From Bacillus glycinifermentans (GTDB lineage Bacteria; Bacillota; Bacilli; Bacillales; Bacillaceae), in NCBI RefSeq assembly GCF_001042475.2, contig NZ_LECW02000023.1, forward strand, positions 1 to 45,134: a stretch of DNA of 45,134 bases. The letters run 5' to 3'. Shown here in pieces: positions 7,193-16,030 of the stretch. The notes below the pieces were generated by a model. That model worked only from the letters and a program-made list of their open reading frames with translations, searched no databases and was not told the origin of the DNA. Numbering within the stretch: the first letter of the stretch is position 1; each line of letters begins with the position of its first letter. The position numbers and the translations under genes were made by a program.

Positions 7193-7369
7193 CTATAGAA
7201 CCCGAAAAATAGTTTCAATTTTGCTCAACAGCCCCTGCATAAATTGAGGATAGGAGTCCCCGTGTTGTGTTACTTGTTTTTCATTGTTCTTTAAATCATC
7301 TTTATTTTCATTTTCTAGAGAAGTTAAAAGCTTATTCTCCTTTAAATTATCAGTGATAGACTGAGCCAA
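7193..7369 (-). CDS. Small ORF downstream of the AbrB paralogue
   Basis: On the minus strand an open frame begins just after the AbrB-like stop and runs to TAG 7193. It reads KPIPKTKRKRFLELAQSITD, then NLKENKLLTSLENENKDDLK and ends QGLLSKIETIFRVL. The only usable start is TTG 7369 (58 codons), without a clear ribosome site; the frame extends about 12 codons further upstream without ATG. It looks coding (charged helix, no odd codons), so either it is coupled to the abrB-like gene or its true start was lost. Family unknown. Confidence 0.4.
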   Translation of the reverse strand: MAQSITDNLKENKLLTSLENENKDDLKNNEKQVTQHGDSYPQFMQGLLSKIETIFRVL

Positions 7370-7394
7370 TTCTAAAAAGCGTTTTCTTTTTGTT

Positions 7395-7673
7395 TTAGGT
7401 ATTGGCTTTTAAATTATTGAGAATTTCTTTTACTATAATTTGCGCTCCTTCATGACTTAACTCGATGCCTCCAGAAAGAATCATATTATGATCAGATACC
7501 TCCCCTGTCACCATACAACCACTATGTTTAAATTTCCGCAAAATAATGTTTTCACCTTCAACGAATATCTCTATAGAATCTTTTTCATTAATATTCATTG
7601 TCCTCCTTAACTCTTTAGGTACAACAATTCTCCCAAGCTCATCTACTTTTCGAACAATTCCGGTACTTCTCAT
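7395..7673 (-). CDS. AbrB-family transition-state regulator
   Basis: 92 aa, nearly the length of chromosomal AbrB. MRSTGIVRKVDELGRIVVPK is the SpoVT/AbrB swapped-hairpin DNA-binding domain, and the C-terminal multimerisation half is also present (TGEVSDHNMILSGG...EGAQIIVKEI), so this is a full AbrB/Abh-type protein rather than a short antitoxin. ATG 7673 is preceded by GGGAGG at seven bases; a longer TTG-started frame reads through the ribosome site and is rejected. AbrB proteins bind AT-rich promoters as tetramers. The plasmid copy could repress plasmid genes or interfere with host AbrB/Abh (inference). Confidence 0.9.
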   Translation of the reverse strand: MRSTGIVRKVDELGRIVVPKELRRTMNINEKDSIEIFVEGENIILRKFKHSGCMVTGEVSDHNMILSGGIELSHEGAQIIVKEILNNLKANT

Positions 7674-7804
7674 CAAACATCCTCCCTTCAAATGTATACC
7701 ACTTTTTTTTCGATTTGAACCCGGCTATAGGTTTTTGGTATTGTTTCGTGAACCTGATTAAATGCACAAAATTGTTGTCACTGGCCCACTGCTTTGCATA
7801 TTTG

Positions 7805-8074
7805 CTAAAAAACAACAGGGTAATCAACAATATAGCATTTATTATTGAGAGAACCACTCAATTTACCTATCAAGGACTTATAATCTCCCTCAATTAAAGG
7901 TTCTAACCTTTCAGATTTGTTTCTTTTTAAAACAATGGAGTAGGTCTCCGTTTCCGATTTGGACTTTCTTAAGTAGAGTGTTCCTTCTTCTATGTCACAC
8001 CCTAGAATTACTCCCTTATTTAATGCGCTTATAGCTCTCTTTTCGTGTAACAAATCGTTTTTAGTTTTGGTCAT
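7805..8074 (-). CDS. Small hypothetical protein (89 aa)
   Basis: ATG 8074 has GGGAGG seven bases upstream and is preferred to longer starts in the same frame. The product is charged and appears beta-rich (KGVILGCDIEEGTLYLRKSK, then ETETYSIVLKRNKSERLEPL), with no membrane segment. The same frame continues upstream to about 8170 with protein-like sequence (KKWVQHLLKYNSYTDFKRRL), so an N-terminal extension from a non-ATG start, or fusion to an older gene end, cannot be excluded. It is likely transcribed with the abrB-like gene. Confidence 0.55.
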   Translation of the reverse strand: MTKTKNDLLHEKRAISALNKGVILGCDIEEGTLYLRKSKSETETYSIVLKRNKSERLEPLIEGDYKSLIGKLSGSLNNKCYIVDYPVVF

Positions 8075-8195
8075 AGCTTGTCCTCCCAAAATATCAATTA
8101 ATCTTCTTTTAAAATCGGTATAACTGTTGTATTTGAGCAAATGCTGAACCCACTTTTTCGGAGTAACAACATGGTGCTAACGAATGCCACTTATG

Positions 8196-9083
8196 TTATG
8201 AATATCGACTAATGTCGATATCGTAAACTTCCAACTCAATAATATGAATGTTTGTTGAATTACTTTCAAAAGAGTAAGCGTTTTTACATTGAACCAACAC
8301 TCCAATCATTTCATTTGGTTTCATAGAGTTGAGGATGTTCTGAGCTTCAGCGTTTATGATTGGATCTCCAAAAAACAGCTTTGGGATATATCGCCCTTCA
8401 ATATTGTCATGGAATTTCAATGTGGCAAATTTAATTATTCCACCCTCGACATCATTACTTCGGTTGTTTATTTGCCCTTGAACAAAAAAGTATTCAGGGA
8501 GTGTATCGTTTATTTGATAAGAATACATAAACGGATATCCTTTTTGAGAATATGAGATCTTTTCCCGAGCAAACACCCGATAAAGTTCTGTGATCATCCC
8601 TTTTTCCTTCGCTTCCTTTATATGATAGAAATATTCATCAACAGTTCGGATATAGAAGTTCTCCCTTTTTTTTGAACTGTATTTCGATTTTAGGCGGCTG
8701 ATTGTGTTTGAGTATTGTTTAGGTTTTTTAGTTTCAGGAGCGGATGATGACTTAGATAGAGAAGTCTTTATTTGTAACGGCACTACTTTTGGTGCTTCCA
8801 ACAGAGAGTGTTTCCCTTGTCTTCTTTCATAATTAAAACTTTTGTATTCATATCCATAGGTGCAGTTTTTATCATGTTGTTTATTCTTAACCCTCCAGTA
8901 TCCCCTCTTATCAACTGTAAGTTGAACTCTACATTCATGACAATAGAAATCATACAAAGCTTTACATTGCATAATTTTTTTCTGCATTTCTGCTCTACTC
9001 ATTTTTTTGTTTTCGTTTTCATCTAAATAATCCTTTGAGGTTCCTTTTGGAAGATATAATGCAAGATCAACGATTCTCCCCAA
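8196..9083 (-). CDS. Hypothetical protein with an N-terminal zinc-finger-like motif
   Basis: 295 aa. Near residues 40-80 it has C-x7-C-x2-C (CKALYDFYCHEC) and, about 20 residues on, H-x3-C (HDKNC), which could form a zinc site. The region after it is basic and serine/lysine-rich (about 100-145). The C-terminal half is beta-rich with no known motif. TTG 9083 has GGAGTGA eight bases upstream and no ATG is as well placed. It is the last large minus-strand gene before the plus-strand gene at 9234. A nucleic-acid-binding role is possible but unproven. Confidence 0.55.
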   Translation of the reverse strand: MGRIVDLALYLPKGTSKDYLDENENKKMSRAEMQKKIMQCKALYDFYCHECRVQLTVDKRGYWRVKNKQHDKNCTYGYEYKSFNYERRQGKHSLLEAPKVVPLQIKTSLSKSSSAPETKKPKQYSNTISRLKSKYSSKKRENFYIRTVDEYFYHIKEAKEKGMITELYRVFAREKISYSQKGYPFMYSYQINDTLPEYFFVQGQINNRSNDVEGGIIKFATLKFHDNIEGRYIPKLFFGDPIINAEAQNILNSMKPNEMIGVLVQCKNAYSFESNSTNIHIIELEVYDIDISRYS

Positions 9084-9167
9084 TGCTGATCACTCCTTTG
9101 ATGAATCTTTAGAATACTTACTTCAAGGTTGTCAATTCCAATTCTTTTGTTTTTGCAAAAAAGATTG

Positions 9168-9173
9168 TATAAT
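9168..9173 (+). promoter_or_regulatory. Promoter -10 box for the gene at 9234
   Basis: TATAAT lies 61 bases before the ATG. The -35 (TTTTGT, 17 bases upstream) is weak. Confidence 0.4.
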
Positions 9174-9233
9174 TATTTTAATGTCACTATACATTCATTA
9201 TTACGTATTGATTACCAAATGGGGTGTTGGATT

Positions 9234-9530
9234 ATGACGAATCAAGATGAAAATAGCACTGAGCTGACAGAAGATAAAGCTCGTAAAATATATGAGGAAT
9301 TCTTAAGAATAATAAACGAGATTGATGTCACTATTGATGAAGAGGGTATGTTAAATGAGCCAATCATTATGTCTCTTCGTGGTGAAAAATTGAAAGAAGT
9401 TTATAAAGTACTATTTAGAGATAAGTTTTTTATTGTCTCTCAACATATTCAGGAATTCCCTCGAAAATTCAGAGCAGACCGTTTATTAAAAGTAAGCGTT
9501 CATAAAGAACGGGAAATAAACGTAGATTAA
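9234..9530 (+). CDS. Small acidic hypothetical protein (98 aa)
   Basis: ATG 9234 (MTNQDENSTELTEDKARKIY) is preceded by GGGGTG; the frame upstream to 9129 overlaps the promoter and is rejected. The product is mostly helical and acidic in the first half, with a basic end (PRKFRADRLLKVSVHKERE). No membrane segment. It is a single-gene unit between a TATAAT box at 9168 and a hairpin at 9540, on the opposite strand to its neighbours. Family not recognised. Confidence 0.65.
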   Translation: MTNQDENSTELTEDKARKIYEEFLRIINEIDVTIDEEGMLNEPIIMSLRGEKLKEVYKVLFRDKFFIVSQHIQEFPRKFRADRLLKVSVHKEREINVD

Positions 9531-9539
9531 TGCTCCACT

Positions 9540-9568
9540 GACAGGGTGGAAAGCCTTTTCATCCTGTC
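9540..9568. terminator. Hairpin after the 9234 gene
   Basis: GACAGGGTG pairs with CATCCTGTC (nine positions, one wobble) around an eleven-base loop; the tail is A/T-rich rather than a pure T-run. Probable terminator, working best on the plus strand. Confidence 0.5.
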
Positions 9569-9607
9569 ATATAAAATTTGTGAGTCCCACTATATCGAAT
9601 GGCATAG

Positions 9608-9670
9608 GTATTCACTCGTACAGTTTTACTATTATTAGTAAATTTTATCCAAGTGAATACTTTTTGTCAA
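9608..9670 (-). promoter_or_regulatory. Minus-strand sigma-A promoter inside a 9-bp inverted repeat
   Basis: Read on the minus strand: TTGACA (9665-9670), 17 bases, TAAAAT (9642-9647). The -35 is followed by AAAAGTAT, shared with four other promoters in the window. GTATTCACT (9608-9616) and AGTGAATAC (9652-9660) form a perfect inverted repeat 35 bases apart, one arm in the spacer and one in the early transcribed region, as in a repressor operator. No minus-strand gene follows before the plus-strand gene at 9234, so the transcript would be antisense or non-coding. Confidence 0.6.
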
Positions 9671-9743
9671 ATTATTTCCTGAATTTTCTGCCTCTCTTCA
9701 CCTTGCTATCCCCTCTTCTCTTTCGAATTGTTTTTAAAACGCA

Positions 9744-9774
9744 AAAGAAGCCCATTAGAGAGCTTCTTTTTTTA
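9744..9774. terminator. Bidirectional terminator at the end of the tcpA-like operon
   Basis: AAAGAAGC and GCTTCTTT form an eight-pair stem with T-runs on both sides. On the minus strand it closes the operon ending at 9831. The interval 9573-9743 holds only the promoter and operator described above. Confidence 0.75.
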
Positions 9775-9830
9775 ATTGCTATAAAGAACCTTAGTTAACA
9801 TTTAAAACCCTCACAATAGACTTTATTTGT

Positions 9831-10949
9831 TCACCAACGTAGATTAAAGTATCGATCTCCTGTACGCTCAACATCATACTCAAGGGAAGCTTCATCGTAA
9901 CGGTTCTGAATTTCTGTTTTAATAGGGAGAAGATTCAATTCATTTAATGCCGGAATAATCGGAACCCCTTCTTCGATAACATATTTTGATTTCGGTTCCC
10001 CTAAATGGTATTGAACAGCTAAAATATTTTTTGAATCCCCTAAATACTTCCGTTTGATTATTTCCATTTCTTCATTACATTCATCCGTCCACACTAACAC
10101 ATCGTCAGGCTGAACCATTAATACATCATCTTCGTTGTCGATGTATACCGCTTCCAAGTTATTTCGGACAAAGTCTTTTCGAACTTCAAGATCTTTTTGG
10201 CTTGAAAACACAAACACTTTCATTTTAAATGGCTTTCTCGTGTACTCAATAATTGGCCGATCTAGTGGCAACCCGTTTTCAGTCTTTGCTCTGAACCGCT
10301 CTTCTAAACGTCTTCTCTGTGTACGGCTAGTAACGGATGACTTCTTTTTGTTGAGTACACTTGGCTTAATTATCATTTCATCAGGAATATCCTTTAAATT
10401 AAAAGCATACTGGCCTTCCAAATCTGCATCTGTTTTCTCATCGGACACGGATACACTTTCTTTACGAGGTTCATTATGTCCTCTCCTTGGTTTTAAAGCA
10501 TTTTTCACTTGTATTACTGGCTCTCCGGTTAAATCATCCACTATACGGTCAAAATTCGTCCGATAAACTTTATTGCCAACCATGAATGTTTCTTCTTCCT
10601 TAAGCAAAAACTTGCTATAAATAAAGGCCATTGGAAGCCCTTGCTCAGCAAACAATCGAAATCCTTTTTCCTCTGAAGGCAAATTCTTCGGGATTGAATT
10701 ATAGATTTCTTCAAAATGTCTCCATTGTTCCTCTGTAAACTCATGTTTTTGTGCTTGATTATACCTTTTTAATAAGTTAGAGACATCGTTTTCCTCAGCA
10801 AATTCAGGTTGGTTATTAAATAATTCAGATACCCCGATAGAAGAACTTTGGCCGTTTTCCTCTGGTTGTTGCTTTTGCGTGTTATTAGTTGTTTTGGGCG
10901 ATTCATCATTTTCTGGTTTTAACAAATCATATAGGCTTACCTTTCCCAT
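9831..10949 (-). CDS. Acidic protein with receiver-like C-terminus, conjugation operon
   Basis: 372 aa. The N-terminal 80 residues are low-complexity and Q/N/E-rich. A helical segment follows (HEFTEEQWRHFEEIYNSIPK), then a basic linker (SSVTSRTQRRRLEERFRAK, about 205-225). The last 130 residues look like a CheY-type alpha/beta fold (KMKVFVFSSQKDLEVRKDFV...VQPDDVLVWTDE...ILAVQYHLGE...VPIIPALNEL). ATG 10949 has AAAGGAG upstream and the gene follows the ParB-HNH gene by 14 bases. Similar receiver-like folds seem to start the 589- and 646-residue proteins of the other operon, which hints at a shared family. A partner or adaptor of TcpA/ParB-HNH is inference. Confidence 0.55.
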   Translation of the reverse strand: MGKVSLYDLLKPENDESPKTTNNTQKQQPEENGQSSSIGVSELFNNQPEFAEENDVSNLLKRYNQAQKHEFTEEQWRHFEEIYNSIPKNLPSEEKGFRLFAEQGLPMAFIYSKFLLKEEETFMVGNKVYRTNFDRIVDDLTGEPVIQVKNALKPRRGHNEPRKESVSVSDEKTDADLEGQYAFNLKDIPDEMIIKPSVLNKKKSSVTSRTQRRRLEERFRAKTENGLPLDRPIIEYTRKPFKMKVFVFSSQKDLEVRKDFVRNNLEAVYIDNEDDVLMVQPDDVLVWTDECNEEMEIIKRKYLGDSKNILAVQYHLGEPKSKYVIEEGVPIIPALNELNLLPIKTEIQNRYDEASLEYDVERTGDRYFNLRW

Positions 10950-10963
10950 ATCAATTCACTCCT

Positions 10964-12463
10964 TTAGTTATCATCATCTATTACTTCTATTTCAGCTTCT
11001 TGTAGCCACGGTGTTTGACGGTTTTCAATGTAGTGCTCATATTGAGTGAGCTCAGGTCTCTTCTCGTAAAATTGCTTCCCGTTTAGAATAATATTGGCCA
11101 GTGATATTGCATTGGCATAATCGATTCTTGTTCTCTCGTTTTGAAATAACTTGGGCTGTTCAGCAATTTTATGAACTAATGTATGGCAGTTACGACATAA
11201 TAGAATCAGGTTTTCCTCAATGTCTTCGCCTTCTTGCCAAACTGGAGTCATATGGTGTACTTCATACAGAAAAGCCAAGTACTCCTCAGCACCATAACCA
11301 AGCCCACATGCCTGACAACACTTTTCATCTCTATCTTCAATGATCCTTCGAAGAGTGAATGGTAAAGGCTCTCTTTCACTTGTTGATTGTTGATTTGGAG
11401 TTAGGTCATAATCAGAAATATCTTCCTTTCCCTCTTCGTCCTGCTCCCGTTCTTTTTGTCTCTTACGCTCCATCTTTTTCCACGCCGCAGGGATTGTCAT
11501 TTTCCCTTCGTCTACATCAGAAAAGAAAGGATCAGTATTATAAGATTGAATATCTTTCATCTTCATATAATCGCCTTCATTTAATCCCATTAAGACATCA
11601 AAGGTTGTCGGATGAAAATAAATCGAGTTCTCTTCAATGCGCCGCCCAACAGTCATTAATTCACTCAAAAAGTAATTCAGCCTCATTTGATTTGCTGTTA
11701 ATCTATAATAATTCAACAGATCAGGTATAAGCGTGTGATCCACATTAGCCGGAATGGTATCTATCCCTTTGTTCCTAAATACTTCAATTCTTCGTATTCC
11801 GTCTACTAGCTCATATTCACCATTATCATTAACCAATACAAGAATTGGTTTCAAAAGACCTTGCATCTCTATACTCTTTCCCAAGCGAGAGAGGTTCTTG
11901 TAAAGTGACTGGTCTCGAATACTGTTTCTTATTATGATATCGTCTAAAGCTAGAGGTATAGTCTCTATCTTTCCTTCTCTTCTTGTAAGCCTTGGTTTAC
12001 CATCTTCATAAAAATAATTCTCCTCTAGCTTCGGATCTGTAACTTTGTTTTGAAGAGATTCTAAGTATTCATTTTCTTCTAAATCATCAATGTCATCCTC
12101 TTGTACTACTGGATCCTTAAATTGATTTAAGGGGTTTTCATTATCATTAACAAATATTTTATTAATCGATTCCTGGATCAGGTGATCTTTTTCTAAAGGG
12201 GTAAGATCATTATCCTCTTCAAGTAAAACTACTTCCTCCAGCTCTTCCTCTGGTATATCAGCATCAATCTGCGGATCTTCTTCTGACATCCCAGCTTGAT
12301 TTTCTGTTTTCTTTAGGTTGGAAGAAGCCCTAGTAAGCGCCTCTTCCAAATCACTTATATCTGTTGATTCAGTATCCCTCGTATCATCAGAATTTTGCTG
12401 TGGGTTTTGTTTCAAAAGCCTTTCCCTTTTTTGAGCCAGTCTTTCTAAATTCACCTTAGTCAA
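10964..12463 (-). CDS. ParB-like domain fused to an HNH endonuclease domain
   Basis: 499 aa. Residues 1-150 are acidic and disordered. A ParB/Srx-type domain covers about 165-245 (SIRDQSLYKNLSRLGKSIEM, then ELVDGIRRIEVFRNKGIDTI, with GIRR in place of GERR). Residues 245-340 are helical. An HNH domain follows at about 375-435, with CxxC near 383-386, EVHH at 401-404, Asn418 and CRNCH at 423-427. TTG 12463 has GGGGAGG upstream; the gene lies 18 bases after the tcpA-like stop. ParB domains bind specific DNA (often as CTP switches) and HNH domains nick or cut DNA. Co-transcription with the coupling ATPase suggests partition or DNA processing at a transfer origin. No standard relaxase is in the window; the processing role is inference. 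Confidence 0.85.
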   Translation of the reverse strand: MTKVNLERLAQKRERLLKQNPQQNSDDTRDTESTDISDLEEALTRASSNLKKTENQAGMSEEDPQIDADIPEEELEEVVLLEEDNDLTPLEKDHLIQESINKIFVNDNENPLNQFKDPVVQEDDIDDLEENEYLESLQNKVTDPKLEENYFYEDGKPRLTRREGKIETIPLALDDIIIRNSIRDQSLYKNLSRLGKSIEMQGLLKPILVLVNDNGEYELVDGIRRIEVFRNKGIDTIPANVDHTLIPDLLNYYRLTANQMRLNYFLSELMTVGRRIEENSIYFHPTTFDVLMGLNEGDYMKMKDIQSYNTDPFFSDVDEGKMTIPAAWKKMERKRQKEREQDEEGKEDISDYDLTPNQQSTSEREPLPFTLRRIIEDRDEKCCQACGLGYGAEEYLAFLYEVHHMTPVWQEGEDIEENLILLCRNCHTLVHKIAEQPKLFQNERTRIDYANAISLANIILNGKQFYEKRPELTQYEHYIENRQTPWLQEAEIEVIDDDN

Positions 12464-12481
12464 TGTATTCTATCCTCCCCT

Positions 12482-15400
12482 CTAGATTTTCGATTGCTTA
12501 TTATTCTTAATCACTTTATGGATTACTTTACTGTATAAATCACTTGTTACAAGGATGATTTCAGCACCTTTCATACGTGCTCTTTTACAATACCTTGCCT
12601 CGATAGCATCTTGAATATCTTCTTGAATAAATGGATATTTTGTGTTTAGAATATCCTTTTTCATGTAAAAAACCGTTTCACCATTGAGTGATGCACGTTT
12701 ACCAACTGATCCTATTAGCCGAACTACCTTTTCTAAACGATTAAAATTTGGATCAATCAGCATGGATCGTTCATAGCTAGGGAGATCTTCAATTGTAGGC
12801 TTTTGTTGGCTTTCCACACGGTTTATTTCCTCAAGAACGGCAACGTTATCTTCCTCTGATATAGACAGAGAATTGGTTTTATCTATTTTCCGTTTTTCTG
12901 AACTGTAATAAGCATTAACACCTGAGAAAAGTTCATCTAAATCATTTGATGAATTTTCTGTGCTACGGGGTTGTATATCCTGATCCAAAGCGGCTGATTT
13001 TTCTAAAGAAATCCCCTCTGATGAGTCGTTTGACAACTCTTCTTCATAAGATTTTTGATTGAATGCCGGAACGAAAACCTTATTTTCGTGTTGAATCGTA
13101 TTATCTTTGTTGTTCTTTTTATCCAAAAATACCTTTAACTCTTCTTCAGGAGAGTTTCCTTCCTCTTCATTCATTTGCCGCTCTAGATTAGCTAAAAATT
13201 GTGCAATCTCTTCGTTATCAGGTGTTTCATTCTGGTGTATCTCCTTCATAGCCTCTAAAATCTCTCGCTCAGTTGGCTCTTCGTTTCCAGTTTGATTACG
13301 AATATAAAATACTGCATTCCGTTTTAGTGACAACGCAAAAGGTGGTGTAAACCACATATTCCTTGAATGTGATAAGAATATTTCTTTCCTTCTTTCGTAG
13401 CGTACATCAAACTCTTTGAGTTCAGGATATGGAATAAGGTCTTCTTCTGTAACGGAGTATTGCCATCTAAGAGCTAATGTTTCAAAAATCAAATTAAGTT
13501 CAAAATCGTTGGTTACACCATTGGTAACGGTTTTAATGAATTCATGAGATGTCCTACCTTCTGAAAAAAACAGCGCTTCTCCTTTTCCGGATGGATATGT
13601 GGTTGCATTGTCTACATCCATTTTTTCAAAGTCTTTAACTTGCATTTTCATTAGCACATTAAATTTAGTATTTGCTTTCCAATCGTGTGGGAAGTATTTA
13701 TCAGTAGTCCTTTGAGCAATAAACATAAACCTTCCCCCACCACTCCGAACAAGCGAAGTGAGCTTACCTATCAAGTCCTTAGTATCATCTGTTGTAAACT
13801 TATCGTAACCAAGTTCTTGTTTTTCATCTTCCGACATTTTCTTTAAAAGCTCTGGAACTTGGCCGATTTGCGACAAAAAGTTCGGAACCTCATCAATGAT
13901 TATTAATACAGGCGGAAATTGTCTTCTTTGCTTTGGATTATCTTTCTCGGCTTCTAAAAAGTCTTTAATGTTGTCTACTCCCAACATATTCCCCATAAAT
14001 GTAAGTCTTCTTTCAAACATTCTTTTAATTGATTCAAACAATGCGTGAAGTCTTAAAGGATCACTAGCATCGTCATAGGCAATACAATGTGGAAGATAAG
14101 AAAGTAACCGCATTAATTTTGTTCTTTTTGGATCGATCACAATAATTTGAAGGTCTCCGGGCGATGATTGCAACATCATCTGTTCTAATAACGAGACAAC
14201 TGTCCATGTCTTCCCGGATCCTGTTGTACCGGAGATTAATCCCCCTACATTTTCGAAAAGATCACACAAGACAGCATTATCGCTATTACCATATCCAATT
14301 GCCATAGGAAATATTTTATATGTTGGATCTTTAAAGAAATAATAGTAAGTTGTTTTTTCTGGTGGTGTATGAGATTTTTTATGGCTCATTACATCCGCTA
14401 TGCTAACAAAAACATTTTTTTCTTGCCTGATAAAGCGATAAACCATTCTTCCGTTATCTTTTTCTCTAGGAACAATCGAAACAGGTTCAATTTTATTTGC
14501 GGTATAATCAATAAATTGCTGAGATATTGTATTAAGTACATCCGGTCTTGAGAGATCTTTGTAATTCGCTTTATCAAATACATAAAACTCAATCTCATAA
14601 GCAACTTTCGAAGCTCTAATTGAGTAAACTTCAAATTTGTCACTGTTACCTATTTTACTTCCCTTAAGAGCGGAGTTAACGAACCCTCTAAATGTATAAA
14701 AGGCTAGATTTTTAAACTCGTTTGAATCGGGAGAGAGTTCTTTCATGTCAGCAAAATCAGGAGTCATTTTAAACAACAATTCCTTATTGCTTTCTAAAAT
14801 CCCTACCCTGTCAGGCGGAACTGCCGCTTTACCAGTAGGGCTGTTTCTTGCTTCTTTAGCAAATTTCTCGACAAAACGAATACAATGCTCCCTCATTTTT
14901 TCATAAGAACCGGGGTAGTATGGAAAATCATCAATGCCTTCAAGCAACCGAGAATTATCATGCATTGTAATTAAGGACTCTTCTGAATGAACTTCTTGAT
15001 ATTGAGGCTCGTTATTAAAAGAAAGATCATCTTCCGAATCAGGTTCTATTTCATTTTCAATGTCCTTAGAGTTGTTATTCACTTTAGGATAATCAAAAAG
15101 GAAGTCGCCTGTAGTCTTATCGATCAAAGCTCCGCCATCAATGTTGCCATCTTTAACAAAGGGGCGGAAAACAGGGTTTTTCAACTCGGCCATCTGCACT
15201 TTTGTCTTAGATGATTTCCTTTTATAAACCAGTTGATTGATGAGCTCCGGCTTAAATATTGCCGCCAAACCGCTTGCTGTTGTTAACGCAGTGCCTAAAT
15301 ACCAAGTCGAATACGGTAGTAATACAGACCATCCCATACTTTGAAGAAAAATCCCTCCAACTAAGAGCGAAGCGGATAACCCAGTCAAAGTGAAGCCATA

Positions 15401-15883
15401 TCTTTTTATTTCCTTGATAAGCTCCTCATCAGTACATTGCACTTTTTTCAACCTAATAATTTCATTTGCACGTTTAAATATACTAATTGAGTCAATTATT
15501 CCGTGAGCTACAGTTCTGCTGTTCCCCGATAGAGATTCAGCGTGCACCTGTAATGTTTCTACAAGTCCGCCGCTCTTGGGAGGTTCAGTTGGTTGGTTCG
15601 TGAGCTGAATGATTCCCTGACCGCCTTCAGTACTATCAAACCCCTGATTATCAAAACTCTGATCGAACCCAAAACTATCGTTTGACATATTCTGTTGATC
15701 AGGTTCCTCGAACCCCATTTCCTGCTGTTGGCGTTCCGCTTCCTTGATTTCATTGATCTGTTTTTGTGTCATCAGCTTTGGGAGTTTATACCGAAGTTTC
15801 TTTCTGAAAAATATATCCCACTCCTCTTTCTCTACAGAATCTAAAACAGTGGAATAATAATCGGTTTTCAAGTCTTTGAACAT
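12482..15883 (-). CDS. FtsK/SpoIIIE-type coupling ATPase (TcpA/VirD4-like)
   Basis: 1133 aa. Two membrane segments lie at about residues 166-210. A poorly conserved region spans 220-530. The motor then shows Walker A SGTTGSGKT (551-559), IVIDPKRTKL (about 581-590), Walker B VLIIIDEV (659-666) and the sensor-like LVRSGGGRFMFIAQR. After an acidic linker (about 860-1010), a C-terminal winged-helix-like domain ends the protein (PSYERSMLIDPNFNRLEKVV...EARYCKRARMKGAEIILVT), reminiscent of FtsK gamma domains. It should pump plasmid DNA to the T4SS channel. ATG 15883 has only AGGAT upstream, but a 17-codon ORF with a strong ribosome site overlaps it, so translation is probably coupled. It heads a three-gene operon. 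Confidence 0.9.
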   Translation of the reverse strand: MFKDLKTDYYSTVLDSVEKEEWDIFFRKKLRYKLPKLMTQKQINEIKEAERQQQEMGFEEPDQQNMSNDSFGFDQSFDNQGFDSTEGGQGIIQLTNQPTEPPKSGGLVETLQVHAESLSGNSRTVAHGIIDSISIFKRANEIIRLKKVQCTDEELIKEIKRYGFTLTGLSASLLVGGIFLQSMGWSVLLPYSTWYLGTALTTASGLAAIFKPELINQLVYKRKSSKTKVQMAELKNPVFRPFVKDGNIDGGALIDKTTGDFLFDYPKVNNNSKDIENEIEPDSEDDLSFNNEPQYQEVHSEESLITMHDNSRLLEGIDDFPYYPGSYEKMREHCIRFVEKFAKEARNSPTGKAAVPPDRVGILESNKELLFKMTPDFADMKELSPDSNEFKNLAFYTFRGFVNSALKGSKIGNSDKFEVYSIRASKVAYEIEFYVFDKANYKDLSRPDVLNTISQQFIDYTANKIEPVSIVPREKDNGRMVYRFIRQEKNVFVSIADVMSHKKSHTPPEKTTYYYFFKDPTYKIFPMAIGYGNSDNAVLCDLFENVGGLISGTTGSGKTWTVVSLLEQMMLQSSPGDLQIIVIDPKRTKLMRLLSYLPHCIAYDDASDPLRLHALFESIKRMFERRLTFMGNMLGVDNIKDFLEAEKDNPKQRRQFPPVLIIIDEVPNFLSQIGQVPELLKKMSEDEKQELGYDKFTTDDTKDLIGKLTSLVRSGGGRFMFIAQRTTDKYFPHDWKANTKFNVLMKMQVKDFEKMDVDNATTYPSGKGEALFFSEGRTSHEFIKTVTNGVTNDFELNLIFETLALRWQYSVTEEDLIPYPELKEFDVRYERRKEIFLSHSRNMWFTPPFALSLKRNAVFYIRNQTGNEEPTEREILEAMKEIHQNETPDNEEIAQFLANLERQMNEEEGNSPEEELKVFLDKKNNKDNTIQHENKVFVPAFNQKSYEEELSNDSSEGISLEKSAALDQDIQPRSTENSSNDLDELFSGVNAYYSSEKRKIDKTNSLSISEEDNVAVLEEINRVESQQKPTIEDLPSYERSMLIDPNFNRLEKVVRLIGSVGKRASLNGETVFYMKKDILNTKYPFIQEDIQDAIEARYCKRARMKGAEIILVTSDLYSKVIHKVIKNNKQSKI

Positions 15884-15921
15884 ATCCTATACAGAAAATC
15901 CGATAATGACTTTCTGTACAT
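15868..15921 (-). CDS. 17-codon leader ORF overlapping the tcpA-like start
   Basis: GGAGGTGAC directly precedes ATG 15921. The peptide MYRKSLSDFLYRICSKT ends at TGA 15868-15870, inside the tcpA-like gene, whose own ribosome site is poor. This is the classic layout for translational coupling that limits the coupling ATPase to the rate of leader translation. Translation itself is inferred. Confidence 0.5.
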   Translation of the reverse strand: MYRKSLSDFLYRICSKT

Positions 15922-16030
15922 GTCACCTCCATTCAAAATGTTAATGTGAAGTTTATTGAAATTGCTAACATTGCTTGAATTATCATATTTTTATTTTATC
16001 ATTTATAACACTTTCTTTCCATTATAGAAA

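Noticed and set aside
11359..11730. Plus-strand open frame of 123 codons opposite the ParB-HNH gene
   Set aside because: No ribosome site, and the minus strand has clear ParB and HNH motifs; it is a shadow frame. The same holds for other open frames opposite the large minus-strand genes.
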